Shown here: positions 33,952-42,545 of the stretch, piece by piece
Layout of the letters: each line of letters starts with the position of its first letter
How positions within the stretch are numbered: position 1 is the stretch's first letter
Assembly (NCBI GenBank): GCA_938028725.1
Contig: CALIMH010000001.1
Span: forward strand, 124,001 to 188,000
DNA from: an uncultured Anaerolineae bacterium
GTDB taxonomy: Bacteria > Chloroflexota > Anaerolineae > J036 > Brachytrichaceae
Direction: 5' to 3'
Length of the DNA: 64,000 nt
Notes under the pieces: generated by a model
The model's input: only the letters and a program-made list of their open reading frames with translations
The model's database searches: none
Told to the model about the DNA's origin: nothing
Translations under genes and position numbers: made by a program

Positions 33952-36081
33952 TTGAACTCATCTGATATGGCTTCTGCACTCGGTGTGCTCCAGAGCGCTA
34001 TCCAGCTCTTCAACCGTATTGTGGTGACCGGCCTGCTGGTCACAGCTGCGGCGCTAGTGTTTTACATCTTGCTATACAACTGGCGCAGCCAAATCGCGCG
34101 CGCCTACACAGGGGTATTGCTTTGTGTACTTGGTACCTACCTCGGCGACCTGCTCACCCAGATCTCGCAACCAGCCAGCAGCGAATTTTGGCTGCGCTCG
34201 CAGTGGCTCGGTATTGCTTTTGCGCCGGCGGCAACCCTGGGGTTAGCCGATGCCCTCTTGCGCGCAACAGGAGATGCCTCGCCGCTGCGGCGTTCAGCGC
34301 CAAAGTTGGCGCTGGGCCTCGGTATGCTCACACTAGGGCTGATTGCCTTTTCTGACTTGATCGCGAATCCCGACGTGTCCAGCAATGGCCTGCCACATCT
34401 GCAAGCAGGGCCGCTGTTTTACCCCTTCTCGGTGTATTACTTCGCCAGCGTTGCCTGGGCTATGTACAGCGTCCTAGAGGCCCGCCGCCGCTCGCTGACG
34501 GCCACCAGCCGGCGGCGCATGACGTACTTCGCACTGGCCTTCATCGCAGTGCCGCTCAGCCTCTTCCCTTATCTGTTGCCGGGTGGCTGGCCTCGCTTTC
34601 TGCCAGAGCTGCTGTTCTGGACTGGCGTGACGCTCGCCAACATGGCGCTCGGCGCGGCAATCACACTAATGGGCTACACCGTCGCTTACTTTGGCGCCAG
34701 CGCGCCCGACCGCGTGATCAAGCGGCGCATGGTTAAGTACTTGATTCGCGGCCCACTGCTGGCTGCGATGGTCATCGCTGCGCTTACCATCAGCATGCGC
34801 ATTGAGCGCTGGCTGGACTTGCCCGGCTTCTTCATCGGCCTGATCGCGGCGGCGGTGATCATTTTGGCAACGCAGCTTTTCATCGTCACCCTTCAACCTT
34901 GGCTTGACCGGCTGATCGCTGGCGAAGATAGCGAGGAGGTTAGCCGACTGCAGCAGTTCACCGAGCGCCTCATGACTCGGTCCGACCTCATTCAGTATTT
35001 GGAGAACATCCTCGCTGCGCTATGCGACTTGCTGCGCGCCCGCTTGGCCTTCGTGACCAATGCTGCTGAGCACTCAGGGGGGCGCAGCGCCGATGCGATC
35101 ACCGTGATCATCGGCAATTTGGAGGAAGGCGCCCGAGCAGCATCAGCGATACCGCCCAGCGTGATGCAGTCTATTGCAGCGGTGAAGCCCGGCTTGCGTG
35201 CCCAAAATGACAAAGATGCGGCGCTTGAGGAGCAAGCTGATGACCAACGCAACGGCTCACTGCGCGCTACCATTCGAGCCATGTTTCGCCGTGCTGAGCC
35301 CTCCGTTCGGCGCGTCTTTGAGCTAGAGGACGACTTCGTGCTCTGGGAGGGTTACTGGCTCATCCCACTTTGGTCGAGCGATAGCAAAACCGTGCTAGGT
35401 GTGATTGGACTGGCTGCCCGCGCTGCTGAGCCAGACCTCACCGATGAGGAACGGGAGGGTGTCGCTGTGCTAATCACGCAGGCTGCGCGCGCGTTGGAGG
35501 ACGCTGCCAAGCAACGCCGCGCCTTCGAAGCCCTCGAACAGCTCATCCCAGAAGCAATTGACATGCAGCGCCGCCTTGCAGAGACGCAAAACCCGGCCGC
35601 GCCACGGCTCACCGACTTTGAGCGCATCCTGCCTGAGATCGATCGCAGTGACTTCACTCAAATGGTCCGCGATGCCCTCAGCCAATATTGGGGCGGCCCC
35701 AAGCTGACCAACTCGCCGTTGTTGGGGTTGCGGGTAGTTGCAGAGGCGATGCGCCGCGAAAACGGCAACCCCACCAAAGCACTGCGCCGCGTGCTAGAAG
35801 AAGCCATCGAACAACTCAAGCCCTCCGGCACTCGCAGCTTCACCTCCGCCGAGTGGCTGCTCTACAACATCCTAGAGCTGAAAATCCTCCAGAACCAAAA
35901 GGTGCGTGACGTGGCGCGTCGCTTAGTGATGAGCGAAAGCGACCTGTATCGCAAGCAGCGCATGGCCATAGAGGAAGTGGCGCGAATTGTCATGGAGATG
36001 GAACGCGAGGCTCGCCAACGCGAGTTAGCCGAGGTAAAGGCTGCTGACCTTTCTGAGCCAAACGAGCACATCGCTCCCTGA
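33952..36081 (+). CDS. Nine-helix membrane protein with GAF-like and C-terminal HTH-like domains
   Basis: A 709-aa protein. About nine hydrophobic helices occupy residues 20-316. A soluble part follows with a helical linker, a GAF-like region at about 340-535 (LENILAALCDLLRARLAFVTN ... PLWSSDSKTVLGVIGLAARA), and a C-terminal region at about 640-690 (VRDVARRLVMSESDLYRKQR) that resembles a helix-turn-helix. There is no HisKA or ATPase domain despite the sensor-kinase-like N-terminus. TTG 33952 is taken as start because AAGGTG lies 5 nt before it; ATG 33967 is the alternative. Possible membrane-bound regulator. Confidence 0.65.
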   Translation: MNSSDMASALGVLQSAIQLFNRIVVTGLLVTAAALVFYILLYNWRSQIARAYTGVLLCVLGTYLGDLLTQISQPASSEFWLRSQWLGIAFAPAATLGLADALLRATGDASPLRRSAPKLALGLGMLTLGLIAFSDLIANPDVSSNGLPHLQAGPLFYPFSVYYFASVAWAMYSVLEARRRSLTATSRRRMTYFALAFIAVPLSLFPYLLPGGWPRFLPELLFWTGVTLANMALGAAITLMGYTVAYFGASAPDRVIKRRMVKYLIRGPLLAAMVIAALTISMRIERWLDLPGFFIGLIAAAVIILATQLFIVTLQPWLDRLIAGEDSEEVSRLQQFTERLMTRSDLIQYLENILAALCDLLRARLAFVTNAAEHSGGRSADAITVIIGNLEEGARAASAIPPSVMQSIAAVKPGLRAQNDKDAALEEQADDQRNGSLRATIRAMFRRAEPSVRRVFELEDDFVLWEGYWLIPLWSSDSKTVLGVIGLAARAAEPDLTDEEREGVAVLITQAARALEDAAKQRRAFEALEQLIPEAIDMQRRLAETQNPAAPRLTDFERILPEIDRSDFTQMVRDALSQYWGGPKLTNSPLLGLRVVAEAMRRENGNPTKALRRVLEEAIEQLKPSGTRSFTSAEWLLYNILELKILQNQKVRDVARRLVMSESDLYRKQRMAIEEVARIVMEMEREARQRELAEVKAADLSEPNEHIAP

Positions 36082-36151
36082 AGCAACGTGTGGTCTGCTG
36101 CTGTACACTCTCTTGCGAATAACCTTTCGTTGACGGCAACAAAGTGACACA

Positions 36152-37156
36152 ATGGCAACGTTGATCTGTCGCTTAGGCATTATTGGTGTGGGCGCGATGG
36201 CCCGCTACCACATTCAGAACATCCTCAAACAGACCGACACCACGCGGATCGTAGCTTTGTGCGAGCCTGATGAAAAGAACTACCAACAGGCAGCAATGAT
36301 ATTTGAGCAGGCTGGTCAGCCTGTGCCACCCAACGCGAGGACCTTCGAGAGCTTCATGAAGAAGTATGCTGCCCGTATAGATGCAGCTTTCATCGTCACC
36401 CCGCACAATCAGCACTTCAAGCAAGCTAAAGCGCTGCTCAAGGCTGGCAAGGATGTGTTAGTAGAAAAGCCAATGGTCCTGAACACCGCTGAAGCAAAGA
36501 AGCTCATGAAGGTGCGCGACAAAACTGGCCGGCTCCTAGCAGTCGCCTTCAACGGCAGCATGTCGCCTGCAGTTCGCACTGCGCATCGGATGCTGCACGA
36601 TGGCAGCATGGGCAACATCTTGAGCGTTCAGGCCTCAGTCTGGCAGGCGTGGGAGAAGTTCACCGTCGGCACCTGGCGCCAGGAACCCAAGATCAGCGGT
36701 GGCGGTTTCATGTTTGACACTGGGGCCCATTTGCTCAACACCTTGGCCGATTTGTTAGATGAGCCGTTCAAGTGTGTGGCCGCCTTCGTTGACAAACGCA
36801 ATACGAAAGTGGACATCATCACTGTTGCGATCGCCCGAACTGTCAGTGGCATTCCGGTGACCATTCATGGCTGTGGTGCCTCGCCGGTGACTGAATCTGA
36901 GATTCGCATTTGGTGCGAGAAAGGCATCATGACGGTTGGAGTCTGGGGTGAGTATGTGCGCGTGCAAATGGAGGGCGAGCCGGCCCTACGCGACGTACCC
37001 TTACCCGAGAGTTTGGGCGTGTGGGAGACTTTCGTGCGCGTGCGTAACGGCGAAATGGAGAACCCTAGCCCAGCGGAGAACGGCCTGCGGATGATCCAGC
37101 TTTGGGATGCGATCAAGCGCAGCGCGCGCAGGAGGGAGTTTGTCTACCTCGATTGA
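36152..37156 (+). CDS. Gfo/Idh/MocA-family oxidoreductase
   Basis: NAD(P)-dependent dehydrogenase of 334 aa, usually acting on sugars or inositols. The Rossmann motif LGIIGVGAMARYHIQNIL, the VTPHNQHFKQAKALLKAGKDV segment and the catalytic-lysine motif EKPM are present, followed by the C-terminal alpha/beta domain with GGFMFDTGAHLLNTL. No sugar-pathway genes are adjacent. The 3' end overlaps the convergent transporter by 13 nt. Confidence 0.88.
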   Translation: MATLICRLGIIGVGAMARYHIQNILKQTDTTRIVALCEPDEKNYQQAAMIFEQAGQPVPPNARTFESFMKKYAARIDAAFIVTPHNQHFKQAKALLKAGKDVLVEKPMVLNTAEAKKLMKVRDKTGRLLAVAFNGSMSPAVRTAHRMLHDGSMGNILSVQASVWQAWEKFTVGTWRQEPKISGGGFMFDTGAHLLNTLADLLDEPFKCVAAFVDKRNTKVDIITVAIARTVSGIPVTIHGCGASPVTESEIRIWCEKGIMTVGVWGEYVRVQMEGEPALRDVPLPESLGVWETFVRVRNGEMENPSPAENGLRMIQLWDAIKRSARRREFVYLD

Positions 37157-37839
37157 GCGCTGCTGAGCCGAAACGGGTTGAAATCCTCCACGATGTCATA
37201 AGCGTCACTTTGCTCACGCCGCTTCAGCCAGCCTACTACGCTGTAGGTCAGCGGCGTGAGCAAAGCCTCTACTCCAACCTTGAAGATGTAGTTGGAACTG
37301 GCAATCTCCCACAACACTGCATTGCTCATCGTGCCGAAGAAGGCTATTAACACGAACAGCCCCGTGTCCACGAACTCGCCGGCGATGGTCGAGCTGATGG
37401 TGCGCGTCCACAACCAGCGCCCTTGAGTGAGCACCTTGAGGCGCGCCATCACAAATGCGTTGACAAACGAGCCGCACCAATATGCAATGAGTGACGCAAG
37501 CACGATGCGCGGCGTGCTGCCCAAAACAGCGTTATAAGCCTCCATGCCCACTTGAGCGCTCCACTCCGCTTCGCCGGGCAATGCGCCCACTAGGGCGATC
37601 ACGCCGCTAAACAACACCGCAGCGAAGAAGCCCGTCCAAATCACTCGGCGCGCCACGGCATAGCCATAGACCTCCGTGAGAATGTCGCCGAACAAGTAGC
37701 TGATCGGAAACAGCAGTGTGCCGCCGTCGAAGGTGAACGGCCCAACCACCACTATCTTGGCGGAGGAGGCCAAGTTGCTGATCAGCAAAACAGCGACGAA
37801 CAGACCAATCACAAAGTCGAGGTAGCGGCGTGTAGGCAT
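37144..37839 (-). CDS. Queuosine precursor transporter (YhhQ/VUT family)
   Basis: Six-to-seven-helix membrane protein that imports queuine-pathway precursors (preQ0/preQ1). The start MPTRRYLDFVIGLFVAVLLISNLASSAK, the LLFPISYLFGDILTEVYGY motif and WTRTISSTIAGEFVDTGLFVLIAFFG are characteristic. ATG 37839 (231 aa) is chosen to fit the family; ATG 37869 is possible. I looked for a preQ1 riboswitch in the upstream 150 nt and did not recognise one. Confidence 0.85.
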   Translation of the reverse strand: MPTRRYLDFVIGLFVAVLLISNLASSAKIVVVGPFTFDGGTLLFPISYLFGDILTEVYGYAVARRVIWTGFFAAVLFSGVIALVGALPGEAEWSAQVGMEAYNAVLGSTPRIVLASLIAYWCGSFVNAFVMARLKVLTQGRWLWTRTISSTIAGEFVDTGLFVLIAFFGTMSNAVLWEIASSNYIFKVGVEALLTPLTYSVVGWLKRREQSDAYDIVEDFNPFRLSSAQSR

Positions 37840-38347
37840 GCGCGCAAAAGTATATCCCTCAGCGCCCATAGTTTGCCCGGCCGCAAGTGGCTCCTTACGA
37901 AAGGGCTCCCAGGACCTACGGCTGCGAAAGCTGTCCCGAATGGCGTTCACAGGGCTGGTCCTGATGTTATGAGGGAAAGGCTTGTGCGGAGGGTGCTCGC
38001 CAACGCTTGCAGAATCCCAACGGCACACTGACCAGATGGTGTGAAAGTCGGCTGCGAGATCGGGTGCTCGTGTGGCGCATTCTGAACCACCTCATGCAGA
38101 CTGTTGCTAAGGTATAAGGTAACGGAGGAGCGCATGGCAGAGTCTCTTCAAGTAGGGGGAGCACAGCAGGGAGGCAGACGCTCGATCTCCATCATCTCTG
38201 TGGCGTTGTAATGGGATAGGAGAGATGGATGGTGTAGCACGTGTGTGCTTAACCACGGTTAACCCCTAGCTTGACATGGCTCGTCTATACTGTGCTCACG
38301 CATAGAGCCCTGCAGTGCTATGCGCGAACTGCGACGGAGTGAAGCGT
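37840..38347. other. Intergenic region, 508 nt
   Basis: No coding frame I can support. It carries the control regions of the two divergent neighbours; the only clear structure is the palindrome at 38249-38262. Confidence 0.5.
38249..38262. promoter_or_regulatory. Palindromic operator candidate
   Basis: TTAACC-AC-GGTTAA, a perfect dyad with 6-bp arms, 86 nt before the sulfurtransferase start. A TTGACA at 38271 and TATACT at 38286 lie just after it but are only 9 nt apart, so they are not one promoter. Confidence 0.4.
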
Positions 38348-39202
38348 ATGAGCACCCCTCAACAAACTGCTGTGGAGACTGACGTGCTGGTCACAACAGA
38401 CTGGCTGGCTGAGCACTTGAATGACCCAGGTATTCGCGTGGTGGAGTCCAACGAGGATCCACTGCTCTATGACACCGGGCACATACCAGGCGCTGTGAAG
38501 ATTGACTGGACCGCTGACCTGAACGATCCCATCACGCGCGATTACATTGACGCGGAGCGATTTGCCCGCTTGATGAGCGAAAAGGGGATCAGCAATGACA
38601 CCATGGTCATCTTTTACGGCGATAAAAATAACTGGTGGGCGACGTATGCGCTTTGGGTCTTCCATCTGTTTGGCCACTTCAACACGCGCATCCTTGATGG
38701 CGGCCGCAAAAAGTGGATTGACGAGGGGCGTCCTCTCACGCGCGAGGTGCCGCAGTATCCACGCACCAATTACGTCGCTCGTCAGCGTGACGACAGCACG
38801 GAGCGCGCCTTCCGCGATGAAGTGCTGGAGCACGTCCGCAAGCACGGAGCGCTGGTGGATGTGCGCAGCCCAGCCGAATACACCGGCGAGCGCCTGCACA
38901 TGCCAGAATACCCCAACGAGGGGGCACTGCGCGGTGGCCACATCCCCGGCGCCGTGAATATCCCGTGGGCACAGGCCGTCCGCGAGGATGGCACGTTCAA
39001 GTCCCGCGACGAGTTGAAAGCGATATACACCTCCAAGGGCATCACACCAGATCGTGAGATCGTGGTGTACTGCCGCATCGGTGAGCGCAGCAGTCACACG
39101 TGGTTTGTCTTGCGTCATTTGCTTGGCTACCCCCATGTGAAGAACTACGACGGTAGCTGGACAGAGTGGGGGAACAGCGTGCGCTTGCCGATCGAGCGAT
39201 GA
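38348..39202 (+). CDS. Thiosulfate/3-mercaptopyruvate sulfurtransferase (double rhodanese)
   Basis: Transfers sulfane sulfur to thiophilic acceptors. The 284-aa protein has two rhodanese domains: an inactive N-terminal one ([21 protein letters not shown] ... [11 protein letters not shown]-type end) and an active C-terminal one with the cysteine loop CRIGERS. The CRIGERS loop, with Arg and Ser, is the thiosulfate-sulfurtransferase type. ATG 38348 fits the family; the open frame extends a few codons earlier. A Rieske protein follows 70 nt downstream with its own promoter. Confidence 0.9.
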   Translation: MSTPQQTAVETDVLVTTDWLAEHLNDPGIRVVESNEDPLLYDTGHIPGAVKIDWTADLNDPITRDYIDAERFARLMSEKGISNDTMVIFYGDKNNWWATYALWVFHLFGHFNTRILDGGRKKWIDEGRPLTREVPQYPRTNYVARQRDDSTERAFRDEVLEHVRKHGALVDVRSPAEYTGERLHMPEYPNEGALRGGHIPGAVNIPWAQAVREDGTFKSRDELKAIYTSKGITPDREIVVYCRIGERSSHTWFVLRHLLGYPHVKNYDGSWTEWGNSVRLPIER

Positions 39203-39234
39203 GTTATAGTCTCGACCGTCGTCTTCTCAGGTTG

Positions 39235-39262
39235 TTCAGAGTTCAGAAAATGGCGATATACT
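39235..39262 (+). promoter_or_regulatory. Promoter of the Rieske gene, leaderless arrangement
   Basis: TTCAGA (39235-39240), 16-nt spacer, TATACT (39257-39262). The GTG start at 39273 is 10 nt after the -10 box. Confidence 0.55.
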
Positions 39263-39272
39263 ACCTTCGGCT

Positions 39273-39578
39273 GTGTCAGACTTTGTCTTTGCAGCAAAAC
39301 TAAGTGACCTAGCTGAGGGCTCCATCACAGCCGTCTACATTGATGAGACGCCAGTTGCACTGACGCGCGTGGGCGAGCGCGTGTTCGCGTTTGGAAACGT
39401 GTGCACGCATGACGACGGCCCGCTTCACGAGGGCCACATCGAGGATAACTGCGCCGTGTGCCCACGCCATGGTGCACGATTTGACCTGATCACCGGCCAA
39501 CCAACCTTTCCGGCTGTGGCACGCATACCCATCTACGAAGTCAAGGTGGAGCAAGAGAACGTCCTGGTGAAGTTGTGA
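39273..39578 (+). CDS. Rieske [2Fe-2S] ferredoxin-like protein
   Basis: Small electron-transfer protein of 101 aa of the NirD / dioxygenase-ferredoxin type. The cluster ligands are Cys44-x-His46 and Cys63-x-x-His66 in NVCTHDDGPLHEG and CAVCPRHGARFD, with the closing proline loop less obvious. The GTG start sits 10 nt downstream of a TATACT box and has no ribosome-binding site. No dioxygenase or nitrite reductase gene is adjacent, so its redox partner is unknown. Confidence 0.88.
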   Translation: MSDFVFAAKLSDLAEGSITAVYIDETPVALTRVGERVFAFGNVCTHDDGPLHEGHIEDNCAVCPRHGARFDLITGQPTFPAVARIPIYEVKVEQENVLVKL

Positions 39579-39607
39579 CCAAAGTCTGACTCATCGTTGA
39601 GCTAAAA

Positions 39608-39726
39608 CGCCTTCGGGGCAGGGTGGAATTCCCGATCGGTGGTATAGCCCACGAGCGCGTTGAGAGGCGCGCAGGATCCGGTGAAACTCCGGGGCCGACC
39701 GTAACAGTCGGGATGTAAAGAAGGCG
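39608..39726 (+). promoter_or_regulatory. FMN riboswitch (RFN element)
   Basis: The closing P1 stem pairs CGCCTTC (39608-39614) with GAAGGCG (39720-39726). Inside are the conserved blocks GGGGCAGGGTGGAATTCCCG, the ATCGGTGGTATAGCCCACGA segment, a hairpin, CCGGTGAAACTCCGG, CCGACCGTAACAGTCGG and GATGTAAAGAAGG, all in RFN order. It controls the ABC transporter that follows and predicts that FMN represses a flavin or flavin-precursor importer. Confidence 0.96.
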
Positions 39727-39749
39727 GATGTGCGCGAAGCAAGCGTGGT

Positions 39750-39780
39750 GTGAAGAGTTGCGTTACCGCGCTCTCTTCAC
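39750..39780 (+). promoter_or_regulatory. Riboswitch downstream hairpin (8-bp stem)
   Basis: GTGAAGAG (39750-39757) pairs with CTCTTCAC (39773-39780), with a GCG/CGC inner pairing. It lies between the aptamer and the sequestering hairpin. No clean T-run follows, so it is not an obvious terminator. Confidence 0.45.
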
Positions 39781-39802
39781 GTTGCGTTTGCTGCTTTGTC
39801 TT

Positions 39803-39837
39803 ATGCCCCGAAGGTGCCTAGCTCACTGGAGGGGCAT
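39803..39837 (+). promoter_or_regulatory. Shine-Dalgarno-sequestering hairpin of the FMN riboswitch
   Basis: ATGCCCC (39803-39809) pairs with GGGGCAT (39831-39837), which covers the 3' part of the strong ribosome site GGAGGGG (39828-39834) 7 nt before GTG 39842. Pairing would block initiation, i.e. a translational off-state. Confidence 0.6.
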
Positions 39838-39841
39838 AAAC

Positions 39842-40657
39842 GTGTACGCTTGCCAAAATACAGAGACAACACCACAAGTGGCGCGTCCCGTCTGGCCTGT
39901 TGCGCCGCGGCGTCACTTGCGCCAGCTGCTGTCGCAATGCAGCAGCGTAGTCGGAATGGCCGCCTTTGTGTTGGCTTGGCATCTGCTCTCACTGCGATAT
40001 CCCACCTTCATTCTGCCCTCGCCACAGCTTGTCTTCGAGCGCATGATAACCCTTGCCTTAGATGGCACGCTGGCCACCTGCACCCTGGAGACCCTGCGCG
40101 AAGCATTGGCCGGCCTTTTGCTTGGTGGGATGGTGGCGGGCATCTTTGGCTTTTGGATCGCGCATTCTCGTTTTGCTGACCGCTTGCTTTCGCCGATGAT
40201 AGTGGCCACACAAGGCATACCTTTTGTCGCAATAGCGCCATTGTTGTTCATCTGGTTTGGCAACGGCTTGCTGCCTCGCATGTTGATGGCAGGGCTGATC
40301 GTGTTTTTCCCCCTCGCCGTGAACGTGGTGGAGGGTTTTCGCGCTGTCCCCCCCTCGCTGCGCGATGTCTTTCGCGCAATGAGCGTCACGCGCCTAGAGC
40401 TGCTAACGAAGCTGGAGTTGCCTGCCGCGCTGCCGTTCTTGTTTGCAGGGCTGCGGGTTAGCGTCACCCTTTCGGTGGTCGGCGCGATCACGGCGGAGTT
40501 CTTCAGCGCAGGTCGCGGGTTGGGTTACCTGGTCCGTCTAGGGAGCGGCCTCTACGATACTCCGCTCGTCATGGCCGGCGTAGTTGCCATCATTGCGCTG
40601 GCTCTAGGTCTCTACGCCTCAGTGCGCCTTGTTGAGCGCTTGATGTTGATTCGATGA
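39842..40657 (+). CDS. ABC transporter permease, riboflavin/flavin-precursor importer (RibX-like)
   Basis: Inner-membrane permease of the BPD_transp_1 (nitrate/taurine/thiamin-precursor) type, 271 aa with six helices. The EAA loop is EGFRAVPPSLRDVFRAMSVTRLELLTKLELPAALP. The frame is open from 39728, but GTG 39842 is preferred because a strong GGAGGGG site precedes it and the upstream part is riboswitch leader. With the FMN riboswitch, the substrate-binding protein and the ATPase following, this matches the RibXY transporter family of Chloroflexi. The exact ligand (riboflavin or a precursor) is inferred from regulation. Confidence 0.85.
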   Translation: MYACQNTETTPQVARPVWPVAPRRHLRQLLSQCSSVVGMAAFVLAWHLLSLRYPTFILPSPQLVFERMITLALDGTLATCTLETLREALAGLLLGGMVAGIFGFWIAHSRFADRLLSPMIVATQGIPFVAIAPLLFIWFGNGLLPRMLMAGLIVFFPLAVNVVEGFRAVPPSLRDVFRAMSVTRLELLTKLELPAALPFLFAGLRVSVTLSVVGAITAEFFSAGRGLGYLVRLGSGLYDTPLVMAGVVAIIALALGLYASVRLVERLMLIR

Positions 40658-41673
40658 GCAGGAGCGAGGAGCATATGGCTACCCTGCAAGAGCGTTTGCG
40701 TTTCAGTGTGCTTGGGTTGTCGGTTTTTCTGTTGAGTGCGTGCGCAATTCAGTCGCCGCCGCCTGCGTCTCCGTCTGCGGCCGAGCCAGCGCGCATCCGC
40801 CTGCCGATGGGCTACATCCCGAATGTGCAGTTTGCGCCCTTCTACGTTGCGGTGGAGCGCGGCTACTTCATCGCGGAGAACATTGCACTGGAGTTTGACT
40901 ACAAGTTTGAGACAGATGGCGTCAAACTAGTGGGCGCCGGCGAGCTGCCCTTCTCTGTGGCAAGCGGCGAGCAGGTTGTGCTGGCGCGCGCCAAAGGGTT
41001 GCCGATCAAATATGTCGCTCAGTGGTATCGCAAATTCCCCATTGCAGTTTTCAGCTTAGCTGAGAAGAACATCAAGACCCCTCAAGATTTGCGCGGCAAG
41101 ACGGTTGGCTTGCCGGGTTTCTTCGGCGCCACTTACGTGGGCTGGCGTGCCTTTCTGCGTGCAAGTGGTCTATCAGAGGCCGATGTACAAGCCCAGGAGA
41201 TTGGCTTCACCCAGGCGGCTGCTGTCCAGCAGGGCAAAGTGGACGCGGCAGTAGGCTACATCGTGAACGAGCCAATCGTGTTGCGCCAGAACGGCTTTGA
41301 AGTGAACGTGTTCTTTGTCGGCGATGTGGTGGACATGGTGGCCAACGGCCTCATTACCAACGAGCAGACAATCCAGGAGAAACCGGCGCTGGTGCGGGGC
41401 ATGGTGCGTGCGCTTTTGCGCGGCATCCGCGATACCATCGCCGACCCGGACGCGGCTATGCAGATTTCGGCCAAGTATGTTGAGGGCTTAGATCCAAACG
41501 ATGCGACGCAGAAACGTGTGCTCCAGGAAACTATCGCCTTGATGCGCGGCGACACAATCGGTGCTTCCAGCGCCCAAGCGTGGGAGAACACGCAGGCTGT
41601 GCTCCTCGAGATGGGGCAAATCCAGAAGTCACTCGCGCCGACGGAATACTTCACAAACGAGTTCGTGCAGTAG
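40654..41673 (+). CDS. ABC transporter substrate-binding lipoprotein (NMT1/THI5-like, RibY-like)
   Basis: Extracytoplasmic ligand-binding protein. The signal peptide ends LLSAC (lipobox). The mature part has RLPMGYIPNVQFAPFYVAVERGYF, the classic NMT1/THI5 beginning, and VDAAVGYIVNEPIVLRQNGFEV. ATG 40654 overlaps the permease stop (ATGA); ATG 40675, preceded by AGGAG, is equally plausible. Same operon as the permease, hence a flavin or flavin-precursor binder, although the fold alone would also fit thiamin precursors or sulfonates. Confidence 0.85.
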   Translation: MSRSEEHMATLQERLRFSVLGLSVFLLSACAIQSPPPASPSAAEPARIRLPMGYIPNVQFAPFYVAVERGYFIAENIALEFDYKFETDGVKLVGAGELPFSVASGEQVVLARAKGLPIKYVAQWYRKFPIAVFSLAEKNIKTPQDLRGKTVGLPGFFGATYVGWRAFLRASGLSEADVQAQEIGFTQAAAVQQGKVDAAVGYIVNEPIVLRQNGFEVNVFFVGDVVDMVANGLITNEQTIQEKPALVRGMVRALLRGIRDTIADPDAAMQISAKYVEGLDPNDATQKRVLQETIALMRGDTIGASSAQAWENTQAVLLEMGQIQKSLAPTEYFTNEFVQ

Positions 41674-41690
41674 CTTGAGGGCGGAGCAAC

Positions 41691-41733
41691 AGTCTCGCAA
41701 GAGACTCACCGTGCTATGGTCGCTCGCAGCGAC
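41691..41733 (+). other. Tandem RNA hairpins between the binding-protein and ATPase genes
   Basis: AGTCTC-GCAA-GAGACT (41691-41706) and GTCGCT-CGC-AGCGAC (41719-41733). Neither is followed by a T-run; they may protect or pause the transcript and tune the binding-protein:ATPase ratio. Confidence 0.4.
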
Positions 41734-41753
41734 GAAGTGCTTGCAGCAGCCTA

Positions 41754-42545
41754 ATGCTGATGGGTGAGACTATCCTCAGCGTAGAGCGTGTGCGCCACGT
41801 GTATCCCACCAGCCTTGCGGCACTCCACGACGTCCGCTTCTGTGTACGTCGTGGAGAACGAGTGGCTGTGATCGGCCCAAGCGGCTGCGGAAAGAGCACA
41901 TTGCTGCGCATCATCGCTGGATTGATCACGCCGACGGCCGGTCAAGTGTGGTTGGAAGGCCGACCAGTTGCCGGCCCCTCCTCGCGCGTGAGCCTCATGC
42001 TTCAGGACGCTGCGCTCTTGCCATGGCGGAGCGTCGTGCAAAACATCGCGCTGCCTCTAGAGTTGCGCGCCTTTCGTGGAGTGTCGCCGCTTGCCACACC
42101 GCAGGAGCTGGTGGAATGGGTTGGCTTGAGTGGTTTCGAGCGCGCCCGCCCATCTGAGCTAAGCGGTGGCATGGCCCAGCGCGTGGCGCTAGCGCGTGCG
42201 CTGATCACGCGCCCGCCTGTGCTGCTGTTAGATGAGCCTTTCGGCGCTTTGGACGCGCTCACTCGTGAGGCGTTGACCGCGCTGCTCGACCAGTTGCTGG
42301 GCCAAGTGGGCACCACGCTGATTGTGGTGACGCACGACGTGAATGAAGCGGTATTCCTTGCCGACCGTGTGTTGATCTGCACGCCACGGCCCGGCCACGT
42401 GGGCGCGGAGGTGCGCGTAGATTTGCCCCGCCCGCGTCGCTGGGAGATGGCACGCGAGGCGGACTTCCTGAGCTATGTCACACAGGTGCGCGATTGCTTG
42501 AGTCTTTTAGCGTACCGCCACCCGTCAGCGCTCGCAACGGCTTGA
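41754..42545 (+). CDS. ABC transporter ATP-binding protein (flavin-precursor importer)
   Basis: ATPase of the nitrate/sulfonate/pyrimidine type, 263 aa. Walker A GPSGCGKSTLL, Q-loop LMLQDAALLPWRSV, signature LSGGMAQRVALARAL, Walker B VLLLDEPFGALD and the H-loop VTHDVNEAV are intact. Third gene of the FMN-riboswitch operon. The 3' end overlaps the convergent rnhB by 68 nt, the longest such overlap in the window. Confidence 0.9.
   Translation: MLMGETILSVERVRHVYPTSLAALHDVRFCVRRGERVAVIGPSGCGKSTLLRIIAGLITPTAGQVWLEGRPVAGPSSRVSLMLQDAALLPWRSVVQNIALPLELRAFRGVSPLATPQELVEWVGLSGFERARPSELSGGMAQRVALARALITRPPVLLLDEPFGALDALTREALTALLDQLLGQVGTTLIVVTHDVNEAVFLADRVLICTPRPGHVGAEVRVDLPRPRRWEMAREADFLSYVTQVRDCLSLLAYRHPSALATA

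Noticed and set aside
37840-38010. preQ1 riboswitch upstream of the queuosine-precursor transporter
   Set aside because: The region has no recognisable preQ1-I, -II or -III consensus; only ordinary GC-rich text was seen.
38271-38291. TTGACA ... TATACT promoter for the sulfurtransferase
   Set aside because: The boxes are good individually but the spacer is 9 nt, far from the required 16-19 nt.
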